A stretch of DNA of 62,514 nucleotides from Bacteroidaceae bacterium (GCA_017622495.1 JAGAQY010000046.1:1-62514), one strand, 5' to 3'. Numbered from the stretch's first letter, positions 42,521-50,749 are shown. Program-made: numbers and translations. Notes: generated by a model from the sequence alone, not told the origin.

Positions 42521-43255
42521 ATGAAAAAAAAATTATGGATGGCTGCGGCCGTGTGTCTTTTAATTACTTCTTGTGCAACAGCGAAAGTTCCTTACGAACA
42601 AAGAAAATTAATTGCAGTACCGGACTTTATCGCAGGTTCAGGCGTTGATTCAGAACAAGTGAGCGGACTAAGTAATATGCTTATAGAATCATTGAATAGA
42701 AGTGGAAAATTTAGGATTATGGCTCGTACGCAATTAAATAGAGTACTAGAAGAATATGACTTGCAACAGACAGACCTTATAGGTGAAAAAGCCATAGAAT
42801 TCGGTAAAATGTCGGGGGCAGAAGCATTGGTTATAGGAACCGTGACTTTCATACCTACTGGGCGCACGTTGTATCAGAAAGCAACAGGAGTGGTTGAAGG
42901 TGAATACAATCTTGATGTACAAGTAATAGATTGTACCACAGGTGAGATTCTAACTGCTGCAGGCGCAACCAAGACATATGGCAGAAGCTATAGAAATTTA
43001 ATTGAAAAGATAGGAAAAAAAATTGGAAAGAAATTTACAATTGCTACCACGAAAACTCTGAAGGTTGAAGAACAGGAAGGAGAGCCTAAATGGATTATTC
43101 ATAAAGTAAATGAGCCGCTTTCGTCTATTGCCAAGAAGTATAAAGTTGAAGCTGAGGATATAATGATTTGGAATGATCTAAAGTCAAGAAAAGTTTCTTA
43201 TGGACAGAAACTAAGGATATACACTAAGGTAAAAGTCCAGGAAAATAAGTATTGA
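42521..43255 (+). CDS. CsgG-like lipoprotein with a C-terminal LysM domain
   Basis: This is 244 residues. The lipoprotein signal (KKKLWMAAAVCLLITSC) is followed by the CsgG/curli-assembly-like alpha/beta domain: 'LIAVPDFIAGSGVD', 'LSNMLIESLNRSGKFRIMAR', 'LGEKAIEFGKMSGAEALVIG' (in fact IGEKAIEFGKMSGAEALVIG) and 'YNLDVQVIDCTTGEIL'. Residues ~192-240 are a LysM peptidoglycan-binding repeat ('WIIHKVNEPLSSIAKKYKVE' and 'DIMIWNDL'). CsgG makes an outer-membrane secretion pore; CsgG-LysM proteins are less studied and could link the domain to the cell wall. It opens the surface-protein island of 42.5-47.7 kb. Confidence 0.85.
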   Translation: MKKKLWMAAAVCLLITSCATAKVPYEQRKLIAVPDFIAGSGVDSEQVSGLSNMLIESLNRSGKFRIMARTQLNRVLEEYDLQQTDLIGEKAIEFGKMSGAEALVIGTVTFIPTGRTLYQKATGVVEGEYNLDVQVIDCTTGEILTAAGATKTYGRSYRNLIEKIGKKIGKKFTIATTKTLKVEEQEGEPKWIIHKVNEPLSSIAKKYKVEAEDIMIWNDLKSRKVSYGQKLRIYTKVKVQENKY

Positions 43256-43257
43256 AA

Positions 43258-43289
43258 TTTGTTGGCTCCATGCATTTACGCTATCTTTG
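43258..43289 (+). promoter_or_regulatory. Bacteroides-type promoter before the Ig-like lipoprotein gene
   Basis: TTTG (43258-43261) is followed after 20 bp by TATCTTTG (43282-43289). The -33 box directly abuts the stop codon of the CsgG-like gene. The leader to the ATG at 43407 is about 110 bases. Confidence 0.7.
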
Positions 43290-43406
43290 TATTCTATACG
43301 GTCATGGTATGTTTGGCCTATGGATGATAGATGATAAAAACTTTGCGAAAAGATATCCATTGGTGCTCTTATAGATTATTGTTTAAACAAAATTAGTATA
43401 AGTAAA

Positions 43407-44147
43407 ATGAAACTTTCAAAAGCGTTAGGCAATGTCTTGTTGTTGGCCTTTATGGTAGGCATGGTGTCGTGTCAGAAAGAATTTGAACTCAGTGAAACAT
43501 CTGTGTCTCTTAACCAAGGTGGCCAATATACTATCGGTTATGAGAATGGTACCAATCTAGTATATACTTCGGACAATCCGTATGTGGCAAGTGTTGATGA
43601 TGAAGGCGTGGTAACAGCGCACTTTGTGGGTGAGGCCACCATTGATGTTGTTGCGAGCGAAGGCAGACAATCGTTGCGGATTAATGTGGTTCCACTTCAT
43701 ACTGTTTACGAGGAACCCTGTGTCGATTTTAGCATGACCAAATCAGAGGTTATGACTATGTACGGTGATAGCTATTTGGGCTACAATGATTCTGGAATGG
43801 TATTCTTTGAGGGAAAAGGGAAGTATGCATACGGATATTTATTTATTGATGGAGAATTGCAATGTATATATGTTTGGTGTAAATATACTTCGATAGATGA
43901 AGTGTTGGATTTTCTTGATGAACGCTATTACTATGTTGGCGAAGAGGAAGATTTTCATATGCATACCAACTGGCAAGATATGGCTATTGGCTCAGGAGAA
44001 TATAAGGGACATCCGAATTTTGGTTTTGGAACCATGGTCTTTTATTATCCGATAGATTTTAGCGCGATGGCAATTAGCCGAGGTGTTGACATGTTCAAGA
44101 GTGGCTTGGAGAAGATGCTTGATAACAGCAATGTTGATATGAAGTAA
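43407..44147 (+). CDS. Lipoprotein with an Ig-like (Big_2-type) domain
   Basis: This is 246 residues with a lipoprotein signal (lipobox MVSC). Residues ~25-95 form a bacterial Ig-like Big_2 domain: 'SETSVSLNQGGQYTIGYENG', 'YTSDNPYVASVDDEGVVTAH' and 'GEATIDVVASEGRQSLRINV'. The C-terminal ~150 residues ('EEPCVDFSMTKSEVMTMYGD', 'YAYGYLFIDGELQCIYVW', 'ERYYYVGEEEDF') are the same unrecognised domain as in the C-terminal half of the protein at 46309. It has its own promoter and lies in an island of surface proteins. The mature protein is probably exposed at the cell surface; no binding partner is known. Confidence 0.7.
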   Translation: MKLSKALGNVLLLAFMVGMVSCQKEFELSETSVSLNQGGQYTIGYENGTNLVYTSDNPYVASVDDEGVVTAHFVGEATIDVVASEGRQSLRINVVPLHTVYEEPCVDFSMTKSEVMTMYGDSYLGYNDSGMVFFEGKGKYAYGYLFIDGELQCIYVWCKYTSIDEVLDFLDERYYYVGEEEDFHMHTNWQDMAIGSGEYKGHPNFGFGTMVFYYPIDFSAMAISRGVDMFKSGLEKMLDNSNVDMK

Positions 44148-44204
44148 GACTGCTACTTTGGTTGTAATAGATATTTAAGTAAAACTGTATAAACAACAGG
44201 AATG

Positions 44205-46298
44205 ATGAAAAAGAAACTTCTAGGATTGACGCTGGCATTGCTTTGCTTGAGCAATGGTGTAGTAGCACAAAATATTGACTTTGGTAGGGAGTTGTTTGAG
44301 GCAAAAAACTTCTTGGCGTCCAAGGATTTGGATACAAGTTCTGTAAAGATGAGTGTGGTAACGCTTACTGAAGGTAAGGAAATTGTATTGTTCAGTGATA
44401 CAAATTGCTTTGTGTTGGTAGCGTCAAAGGAGTATTTCGATTATCTGGATACTCCTATCCTGGCATATAGCTTAGAGGATGGCTTCCGCGAAGAGGATTT
44501 GGTGCATGAAAGATTATTCTTGTTCCATATATATGCTTCACAATTGAAACGGATGAAAGAAAAGGGCTGTAAAGAAAATGTGAGCTATGCAGACAAAGGT
44601 GTAGTGTTGCCATTGTTAGGTAAAACAGCTTGGGGAAATGAAGCTCCATATAATAAATTCTGTCCTACTCATTCTGCCTCTCCTAATGTAAGAACTAAAG
44701 TCAGTAGTTTGGGAGTTGCAATGGCGCAGATAATGAAGTATTATGAATATCCGTCTATTGGTAGAGGAAAATTCTCTTATGATGCAGGCATGCAGGGGAG
44801 TATTGACTTTGAGAAGATTGAAGTGAATTGGAATGATGTGCGAGATAAATATGATAAAACGGCTGGTGATGAAGTGAATGCTGTTGCAAAATTACTGACG
44901 GCAACTTCCGTTTCCGTTGGGACGAAGTTCGATTATAACAGAAGTTTGTCGAGCGCGGAATATTTGAGGGTTGCATTGGTTAATCATTTTGGATTTTCAC
45001 CAAGGTGTGGTCTGTATGAAAATCCTTCAACGAAAGAAATATTGGACTATGCCTATCAAGAGTTGGCAGCCAAGCGTCCTTTCATATATACCTTATTTAT
45101 CTCTTCTTATGGTACTCACAGTTTGGTCTGTGACGGATTTGATAAGGATTATTTGCATTTTAATATGGGACTAGGTGGCGTTGCTAATGGTTATTATAGA
45201 CTCTTATACTATGAGGATATCCCAAATGTGTTGAGTTCTATTCTTGTAGGTATAGAACCAGATATGGGCATGGATAAAACAAGAGAGGTTGTTGTGGAAA
45301 AACCTGGGACATTGCAACTTTTGCTTAGCGAAGACGAGCAGATGAATTTACGTAAACTGAAGATCAAAGGGAAATTAAATAATGCAGATATAATTGTTCT
45401 TCGAAGAATGGCCGGTGCTGATAAACAGTTTGGCAATTTGATGGAATTGGATTTGTTTGACGCAAAATTTATTACGGATAAGAAATCGTATTATTTAAAT
45501 AAGTCTGCAATAGGATATTCGGCATGGGCTACAAGAACTACTTATCAAGTTCGCACGAATAACAGAGGATATTACTCTAAAACTCCTGTACGAACCAAAA
45601 ATTACTCATTTGATTTTGTTGATATGGATGAGAAAAAATGGAAAGAATTTTGCAGTGTAGGATTGAATAAAGGAGATGGATTTTTCTTTTCAAAGAATGA
45701 GGACGGATATTATATCAATTATCACACACAAAAGGGAATGGTTAGTGAAGAAATGTTTAAGAACTGCTTGAACCTTAGGAGGATTGTGCTCCCCAAGAAG
45801 ACTAAGAGTGTTGGTGAACGTGCTTTTGAGAATTGCTACTTGTTAGAAGAGGTCTCTTATGACGAGAAGGTCACAAAGATGGAGTCGTCTGCATTTAAGA
45901 ATGCATATTCGTATGGTGAGTCAGTCAAGAAGATTCATTTAACGGATGTTTATGTTGATAAGAGGAGTGCTGAAAATAGAGAGGGGGCGGTTTCTCAGGT
46001 AGTGGAGGAACGGCCTCAGTTTCCTGGTGGCGATGTGGCGCTGATGAAGTATTTGCAGCAAAACATTAAGTATCCCAAGGAATGTAAAGAAAAAGGAATT
46101 CAAGGTCGCGTTATCGTACAATTTGTGGTAAACACAGATGGTAGTATTGTGGATCTGAATGTAATAAAACCCATCAATCCAGAATTGGACAAGGAGGCCA
46201 TCCGTGTTGTGGCCGAAATGCCCAACTGGATTCCTGGTAGGCAAAGAGGCAAGCCTGTTCGTGTGAGATTTACGATACCTATAACTTTTAATTTATAA
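44205..46298 (+). CDS. C10 (streptopain-like) pseudoprotease fused to LRR and TonB C-terminal domains
   Basis: This is about 697 residues with a Sec signal (KKLLGLTLALLCLSNGVVAQ); an ATG at 44202 is equally possible. Numbering from 44202: residues ~25-130 resemble the C10 propeptide; ~131-340 is a C10 domain ('PYNKFCP', 'AMAQIMKYYEYP', 'GTHSLVCDGFD', 'HFNMGLGG'). The usual catalytic Cys of 'GCVATAMAQ' is Ser169 ('SSLGVAMAQ') while His306 remains, and Trp of 'NWGWGG' is Met. Residues ~530-585 look like one or two LRR_5/BspA-type units ('NCLNLRRIVLPKKTKSVGER'). Residues ~600-698 are a TonB C-terminal domain ('ERPQFPGGDVALMKYLQQNI'). The fusion is unusual; catalysis is probably lost. Confidence 0.75.
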   Translation: MKKKLLGLTLALLCLSNGVVAQNIDFGRELFEAKNFLASKDLDTSSVKMSVVTLTEGKEIVLFSDTNCFVLVASKEYFDYLDTPILAYSLEDGFREEDLVHERLFLFHIYASQLKRMKEKGCKENVSYADKGVVLPLLGKTAWGNEAPYNKFCPTHSASPNVRTKVSSLGVAMAQIMKYYEYPSIGRGKFSYDAGMQGSIDFEKIEVNWNDVRDKYDKTAGDEVNAVAKLLTATSVSVGTKFDYNRSLSSAEYLRVALVNHFGFSPRCGLYENPSTKEILDYAYQELAAKRPFIYTLFISSYGTHSLVCDGFDKDYLHFNMGLGGVANGYYRLLYYEDIPNVLSSILVGIEPDMGMDKTREVVVEKPGTLQLLLSEDEQMNLRKLKIKGKLNNADIIVLRRMAGADKQFGNLMELDLFDAKFITDKKSYYLNKSAIGYSAWATRTTYQVRTNNRGYYSKTPVRTKNYSFDFVDMDEKKWKEFCSVGLNKGDGFFFSKNEDGYYINYHTQKGMVSEEMFKNCLNLRRIVLPKKTKSVGERAFENCYLLEEVSYDEKVTKMESSAFKNAYSYGESVKKIHLTDVYVDKRSAENREGAVSQVVEERPQFPGGDVALMKYLQQNIKYPKECKEKGIQGRVIVQFVVNTDGSIVDLNVIKPINPELDKEAIRVVAEMPNWIPGRQRGKPVRVRFTIPITFNL

Positions 46299-46308
46299 GA
46301 TATAAAGT

Positions 46309-47712
46309 ATGAATACATCTAAAAAACTGAGCAAGAGCCTATTATTGGTCTTTATAATCGTAGGTGTGGTGTCGTGTCAAAATGAACCATTGTCTGTAAG
46401 TCCTATGAGTGACCTTGTATTTGGATACAAAGCGGATTCGGTAATGTTGAAAGTTAGTGGAGATGTAGATTGGTCAATCTCTGCAAGTTCAACATGGGTT
46501 GAGATTACGAATAAAACAGGTGGTGAATGTGACGTTATAATGGTGAAAGTTCCATTAAACCAGAGTTTTTATGATAGAAAATGCGTACTTAATATTCATG
46601 ACTCTGGATATTATAATGAAATTCAACTAAATATTACTCAGAAGGGCAATAAGGTCTTGGGGGCATGGTCTTGTGAACATACGCAATATACTAGGTTTGA
46701 AGATGATGTATTGATTGAGGATGGAGTGAAGGCTATTCCTGTTACATTAGTGTTAATGCCTGATGGCTCGTTTGTGCGATGGGAGAAAGATGGGTTCTTC
46801 TGGGAAGAAAAAGAGACGGGATTGTATTCAGTAGAAGATGATATGCTGTATCTTGAGAGTGCCGATAATTGGGAAGAGTATAGTATTATACATCTTGACC
46901 CCCTGGAATTAGTGTTAGTGTGTGATAAGGAGTATTTAGATGGAAGTACAATGAAGAATGTGAAAGAATCCATCCGATATGAGTTCTATAGGAATGGTGA
47001 GTGGGTAGCTCCTGAAGAGGGTCTTTTATTGAAAGACTATTCGGCCACCTTATATGCCGCGGATACATTTAGAATCATTTCAAATGGAAAGGATGTTAGT
47101 TATCGTTCTAAAAACCAATATGTTGCTAATGTTGATGGGAATGGATTGATTACTGCGAATTTCGTTGGTGAGACTATTGTTGAAGTTTTGTCGAAAGAAG
47201 GAAGTACGGAGTTTTTTGTTGATGTTGAACCACGATATTCATATTGTAAAGAACCTACTTTGGACTTCTCAAAAACAAAGGGACAGATAAAAGATATGTA
47301 TTATTTTACGTCTGGTTACTATGATTTGGGTGATTTAATAGTGGCTCCTGTGGATAATTATTTCTATGGATACTTGTTTGATGGGGATGTCTTGGCGTCT
47401 ATTTGTATCTTTGCTAAAGGTGTTTCGTATACGAGGGCAAGTGGTTTCCTCGGTGAACGGTATTACTACCTTGGGGCTGAAAGTGAAATGGAATTTTATT
47501 CTAATTTGGAGGATAGGGTAGTTGCCCTATATGAGTATAGTACCGATTCGGATTTGGGCAGTGGTTATATTATGGAGTATGTCGCGTATAGCGAGGACAG
47601 CAGTGATGGCAATGCCAGCAATCATCGCATGTATCTTTCACAAGAAAAGCGTTTTATGGAACGGATTAGAGACTCTGGGGCTTGCCTGAAGACTGTTGGT
47701 GAACGTAAATAA
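46309..47712 (+). CDS. Lipoprotein with BACON-like, Ig-like and shared C-terminal domains
   Basis: This is 467 residues with a lipoprotein signal (lipobox VVSC). Residues ~25-110 are BACON-like ('ADSVMLKVSGDVDWSISASS' then 'WVEI' and 'CVLNIHDSG'), a domain of surface carbohydrate-active and protease proteins. Residues ~110-220 look lipocalin-like ('LGAWSCEHTQYTRF' to 'MPDGSFVRWEKDGFFWEEKE'). Residues ~250-300 are Big_2-like ('YRSKNQYVANVDGNGLITAN'), and ~310-420 parallel the C-terminal domain of the 43407 protein ('KEPTLDFSKTKGQIKDMY', 'YFYGYLFDGDVLASICIF', 'ERYYYLGAESEMEF'). It starts 10 bp after the C10-like gene and is probably co-transcribed with it. Confidence 0.7.
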   Translation: MNTSKKLSKSLLLVFIIVGVVSCQNEPLSVSPMSDLVFGYKADSVMLKVSGDVDWSISASSTWVEITNKTGGECDVIMVKVPLNQSFYDRKCVLNIHDSGYYNEIQLNITQKGNKVLGAWSCEHTQYTRFEDDVLIEDGVKAIPVTLVLMPDGSFVRWEKDGFFWEEKETGLYSVEDDMLYLESADNWEEYSIIHLDPLELVLVCDKEYLDGSTMKNVKESIRYEFYRNGEWVAPEEGLLLKDYSATLYAADTFRIISNGKDVSYRSKNQYVANVDGNGLITANFVGETIVEVLSKEGSTEFFVDVEPRYSYCKEPTLDFSKTKGQIKDMYYFTSGYYDLGDLIVAPVDNYFYGYLFDGDVLASICIFAKGVSYTRASGFLGERYYYLGAESEMEFYSNLEDRVVALYEYSTDSDLGSGYIMEYVAYSEDSSDGNASNHRMYLSQEKRFMERIRDSGACLKTVGERK

Positions 47713-47759
47713 ATGCTGTTCAATGGGTAGCTAATCCCTTTAATACAAAAAGGTTTTCC

Positions 47760-47859
47760 ATCTGCCACCCTCCGCCAAGAATGGGTAAGGCAATGATTGA
47801 TAATAAACTAATGGCGGACACTGCGTACGATAATCCATGTGCGCCAGTGTCCGCCATTA
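47760..47859 (+). repeat. Left composite inverted repeat of the VirE/HU element
   Basis: Outer IR 47760-47778, spacer 47779-47807, inner hairpin IR 47808-47859. The inner part reads CTAATGGCGGACACTGCGTA... and pairs with itself as well as with the right end. Nothing else is in the 47713-47897 gap except a short CAACCCTCAACC array. Confidence 0.85.
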
Positions 47860-47897
47860 CTTTGATGCAGGATGTTATAGCTCTCAACTTTCAACCC

Positions 47898-49220
47898 TCA
47901 ACCCTCAACCATGTCCACCGGTATCACCGCATACACCCGTTTGTCATGGTGCTCGCTGCGTACGGCACCGAGGCCGCGGAGCACCTTGCCGAAGGTCTGG
48001 GCGCAGGTGCTCTTCATCAGGCGGGCATCGTAACGGCTGAGGTGCTCGTAGATTTGGGCGGCGCTGAGCAGTGTGGGTGCTTCGCCCTCGCGGGGCAGGC
48101 GGTAGTGTCGGAAGAAGAGTTCCTCCACGGGGCGGTGGCGGCGGTAGTCGCGGTTGCGGCGCTCGATGTCCTTCACCTCTTCGGGCGTGAACCAGTGGCG
48201 CTCGCCCTCGGCGAGCAATGTCATGCATTGGGCATAGAGCTGAGGATGGTCGATGGGAGTGTCCACATCAATCATCTCGCGGATGTCTATGCAGAGGAAA
48301 CGGCGGCTGCCCGTAGGGTCGGTGAGCAGGGCGGCGGTGTTGCTGGTGCCGATGAACGAGGCGATGCGCGGAAGCGTGACGGAGTGGTTGCGGTAGGCCT
48401 TGCGCATGCGTAGTGAGGTCATCTGCATCAGGTTCTTCAAGGTGCTCTGCTTGCGCGATGAGTAGCGGTCAAACTCGTCAAGGTTGATGAGCAGGCAGTC
48501 GAGTAGCTTGCGCTCGCATTGGTTCTCGGCCGTGAGGTCGAAGTTGTCGGTATAGTACTCGCGTAGCTCGGGCGGCAATAGCATGCGGCAGAAGGTGCTC
48601 TTGTGCAGACCTTGCTGCTCGCTCACGAGGAGCGGTGCCACACTGTTGGCATACACCGCATCGGTGCGGCCCTGTGCCTGTGCCACGAGGGCGAGCATCC
48701 AGCGGCAGAGATAGTTTACCATGGTGTCGTCGATGGTGAGGCGCTGCATCAAGGGACGCAGGCGGTCTGTGCCGTCCCACTGGGGCAGGGTAGAGAAGTA
48801 CTGCGTCACGGGATGATACGAAGGTATGTGCAGCGACTCGGCAGCGATGCGCACCCCTTCGAGCCAGGTGTAGTTGTAGCCGTCGGCCTGTATATCCATC
48901 AGCCAGGTCATATAGACACGTTTGCTGATGGGGAGGAAGTCACCCACGCTGCCCCGCTCGCGGTACTCGCTCTGCTCGCTGAGCAGGTTGTAGCGCAGCT
49001 CATACTTGCTGCATAGCACCGCTTGTACCTCGGGCAAAGTAAGAGCGGCCCCCTTCTTATTCCCCCCGAGGGGGAAGGCCTCACTTGCAACGGATATAGG
49101 TTGTTTGCGAGATGTCTTTTTCTCCGTAACCTTTTCACTCTTCACTCTTCCCTTTTCACTCTTCATGGCTGTTACTCTGCTTCGCAACCATGCCTTTACT
49201 GTTTCAAACAATTTTTTCAT
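47898..49220 (-). CDS. VirE/P4-primase-like ATPase (DUF3987/3874-type) of the HU-linked element
   Basis: This is 440 residues. An AAA+ ATPase of the superfamily-3 helicase type is visible: Walker A-like 'SEQQGLHKSTFCRML', Walker B 'CLLINLDEFD', sensor 'ASFIGTSN' and an arginine-rich 'DPTGSRRFLCIDI'. The sequence 'YHPVTQYFSTLPQWDGTDRL' is typical of the virulence-associated E domain. The usual N-terminal primase part is short or missing. Residues ~18-40 (KSEKGRVKSEKV...) are encoded by a short-period array (49132-49165), so the true start may be later, e.g. in the region after residue 50. It is divergent from the HU-related gene, a common pair in Bacteroidetes of unknown function. Confidence 0.85.
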   Translation of the reverse strand: MKKLFETVKAWLRSRVTAMKSEKGRVKSEKVTEKKTSRKQPISVASEAFPLGGNKKGAALTLPEVQAVLCSKYELRYNLLSEQSEYRERGSVGDFLPISKRVYMTWLMDIQADGYNYTWLEGVRIAAESLHIPSYHPVTQYFSTLPQWDGTDRLRPLMQRLTIDDTMVNYLCRWMLALVAQAQGRTDAVYANSVAPLLVSEQQGLHKSTFCRMLLPPELREYYTDNFDLTAENQCERKLLDCLLINLDEFDRYSSRKQSTLKNLMQMTSLRMRKAYRNHSVTLPRIASFIGTSNTAALLTDPTGSRRFLCIDIREMIDVDTPIDHPQLYAQCMTLLAEGERHWFTPEEVKDIERRNRDYRRHRPVEELFFRHYRLPREGEAPTLLSAAQIYEHLSRYDARLMKSTCAQTFGKVLRGLGAVRSEHHDKRVYAVIPVDMVEG

Positions 49221-49501
49221 AGTAGTTCCTATTTATATAATGTGTTTCGGTTTTCTGCCGCAAAGTTACGATGCCGCCAACAGCGTTTGTTCTGCAATTG
49301 ATATGCTACGTAAGGGAAAATAATAAACAAGTTATATTTCCCAACGTTAACGATGACGATAACGATAACATCAACCATGCTGCCTCAATTCGGCCACAAA
49401 GATACAATCCCGAGAAAGCGGAATCAATAGAATAATTTCGCACCTTAGAAGTTGGAAAATCGCCAAGAGTTTTGTACTTTTGTATCAAACAAAGTTATTT
49501 A

Positions 49502-49585
49502 CCGCTGCGCAAGGGTAACCTTGATGTTGCGCAACAGCAAGGCTGCTGTCGGGCAAGGGTAACGTTGCTGTTGGACAGCAGTAAA
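49502..49585. repeat. Hairpin array inside the VirE/HU element
   Basis: Sequences such as GCTGCGCAAGGGTAACCTTG, TGTTGCGCAACA and CAGCAAGGCTGCTG give a run of short self-complementary units with GGGTAAC repeats. The remainder of the 49221-49916 gap is AT-rich short-period DNA and MITE copy B. Confidence 0.5.
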
Positions 49586-49604
49586 TAGATTGGAAAAGAA
49601 TTAA

Positions 49605-49886
49605 CAGGGAAAACGCATTATAAAATCGCTCTAAAATGATGTCTTAATAATCTATGTCCAATAGGTTCTTCTCTCGCAAATATTTGATTTCACACAGATC
49701 TCACGAATCTCACAGAGGCTGCATCGCACAAGGCTCGCAGCTTGTCGGCTTCGCCGAGTGTTTTCAGCCGGATGGCAAACGCGAGTGTAACGATGCGTTC
49801 TTTGTGAGATTTGTGTGAGGCAACAAATTGATTATCTGAGAGAAAATAATAGCAGTATGTGATGGGTTTATAATGCGTTTTCCCTG
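49605..49886. mobile_element. MITE-like element, copy B (282 bp)
   Basis: Its perfect 19-bp ends CAGGGAAAACGCATTATAA (49605-49623) and complement (49868-49886) are identical to copy A, and it is flanked by a 10-bp duplication AAAGAATTAA (49595-49604 and 49887-49896). The interior palindromic core (about 49689-49819) is in the opposite orientation to copy A and has different arms (CACACAGATCTCACGAA type instead of CACGCGAATCTCGC). It ends 30 bases before the HU-related gene and could carry its promoter. Confidence 0.88.
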
Positions 49887-49916
49887 AAAGAATTAATCCA
49901 CTAACTATAAGCCCTT

Positions 49917-50354
49917 ATGACAAAAAAGACAACAACAAAGAAATCAGGCACTATTGCCTACCAGCTGCGTAGGCAAAATGACCTCACGGGAACCGCCACA
50001 GAGAAGAATCCGCAGATGGCGGTGACCGTAGTGAACAGCAAGCTCACCACCACGAAGGAGCTGGCAGAGTATATCAACTTCGCGTGTAGCGTGACCGAGT
50101 CGGACATAGCGGCCGTGTTGCAGGCCCTCGGCAAGTGCGTGTGTGATGAACTGCTCGATGGTAACCGCGTGGAGATAGACCACATTGGTACCTTCAGCCT
50201 GTCGCTCACCTGTGGCCGCAAGAAACTGGAAGACCGCGTGACGAAGAACGACATCCGTGTGAAGAACATCCTCTTCACTCCCTGCGCGGAGATGAAGCAG
50301 GCCATGCGCGGTGCCGATATCGTGATCGGAGGCCCCAACCCCACAAGCGGCTGA
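49917..50354 (+). CDS. HU-related DNA-binding protein
   Basis: This is 145 residues, beginning with a Lys/Thr-rich tail (TKKTTTKKSGTIAYQLRRQN). Residues ~30-130 match the HU-related family of Bacteroidetes ('VNSKLTTTKELAEYINFACS', 'VEIDHIGTFSLSLTCGRKKL', 'DIRVKNILFTP'). Such proteins bend or coat DNA. It is divergent from the VirE-like gene, with MITE copy B between. The frame ends in a TGA at 50352-50354, but the -1 frame runs open past this point into a winged-helix-like segment. Many HU-related proteins carry such a C-terminal extension, so a frameshift or programmed slip at GGCCCCAAC (50331-50339) is possible. Confidence 0.85.
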   Translation: MTKKTTTKKSGTIAYQLRRQNDLTGTATEKNPQMAVTVVNSKLTTTKELAEYINFACSVTESDIAAVLQALGKCVCDELLDGNRVEIDHIGTFSLSLTCGRKKLEDRVTKNDIRVKNILFTPCAEMKQAMRGADIVIGGPNPTSG

Positions 50355-50362
50355 CCGATGAG

Positions 50363-50548
50363 GTGATACTGCGCCGTGTGGCAAAGTACCTCGATGAGCA
50401 CGAGTATATGCAGCGCCGCGAGTTTGAGTCGGTATGTGAATGCTCGCGCTATACCGCCACGAAGAAACTCAAGGAGCTGGTGCGGTCGGGCAAGCTACGT
50501 GCCATGGGCTCAAAGAACGTACGGTTTTATGTGAAGGGGAGTTTGTAA
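50363..50548 (+). CDS. Short winged-helix-like ORF, possibly the detached C-terminus of the HU-related protein
   Basis: This is 61 residues from a GTG start, 8 bases past the HU-related stop. 'VAKYLDEHEYMQRREFESVC' and 'YTATKKLKELVRSGKL' fit a small winged-helix DNA-binding domain. The frame stays open upstream to at least 50321 (HKRLTDE...), overlapping the HU-related gene, which supports an original fusion. It could be a separately translated partner, a frameshift product, or a broken gene. Confidence 0.5.
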   Translation: MILRRVAKYLDEHEYMQRREFESVCECSRYTATKKLKELVRSGKLRAMGSKNVRFYVKGSL

Positions 50549-50617
50549 CGATGAACGTTTAACGATGAACGATGAATGAAGAACGACGAACGATTAACGT
50601 AGTACATGCGATATCTA

Positions 50618-50718
50618 CTAATGGCGGACACTGGCGTACGTGGATTATTGTACGCAGTGTCCGCCATTAGTTCGTTTATTCACTGTGGATTAGTGCGCTT
50701 TGGCGGAGGGTGGCAGAT
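50618..50718 (-). repeat. Right composite inverted repeat of the VirE/HU element
   Basis: Inner hairpin IR 50618-50670, spacer 50671-50699, outer IR 50700-50718, the mirror image of 47760-47859 with a few substitutions. A short-period array (AACGATGAACGTTTAACG type, 50549-50602) precedes it, and the uxaC stop follows at 50750. Confidence 0.85.
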
Positions 50719-50749
50719 AGAAAGTAAGAATCTGTTTCCCTGTCTTTCT

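Larger units (their letters stand above)
47760..50718. mobile_element. Inverted-repeat-bounded element with VirE-like and HU-related genes (2.96 kb)
   Basis: The ends are mirror images: an outer 19-bp inverted repeat ATCTGCCACCCTCCGCCAA (47760-47778; complement at 50700-50718), a 29-base variable spacer on each side, then an inner 52/53-bp inverted repeat (47808-47859 and 50618-50670), which is itself a hairpin beginning AATGGCGGACACTG and ending CAGTGTCCGCCATT. Inside are a VirE-like ATPase gene (minus), a hairpin array, MITE copy B, an HU-related gene (plus) and a short winged-helix ORF. No target duplication was seen at the outer ends. No transposase or integrase is inside, so mobility is inferred from the ends only. 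Confidence 0.65.

Noticed and set aside
42324..42524. 66-codon ORF upstream of the CsgG-like gene
   Set aside because: It overlaps palindromic leader DNA and lacks any recognisable pattern; more likely untranslated leader.
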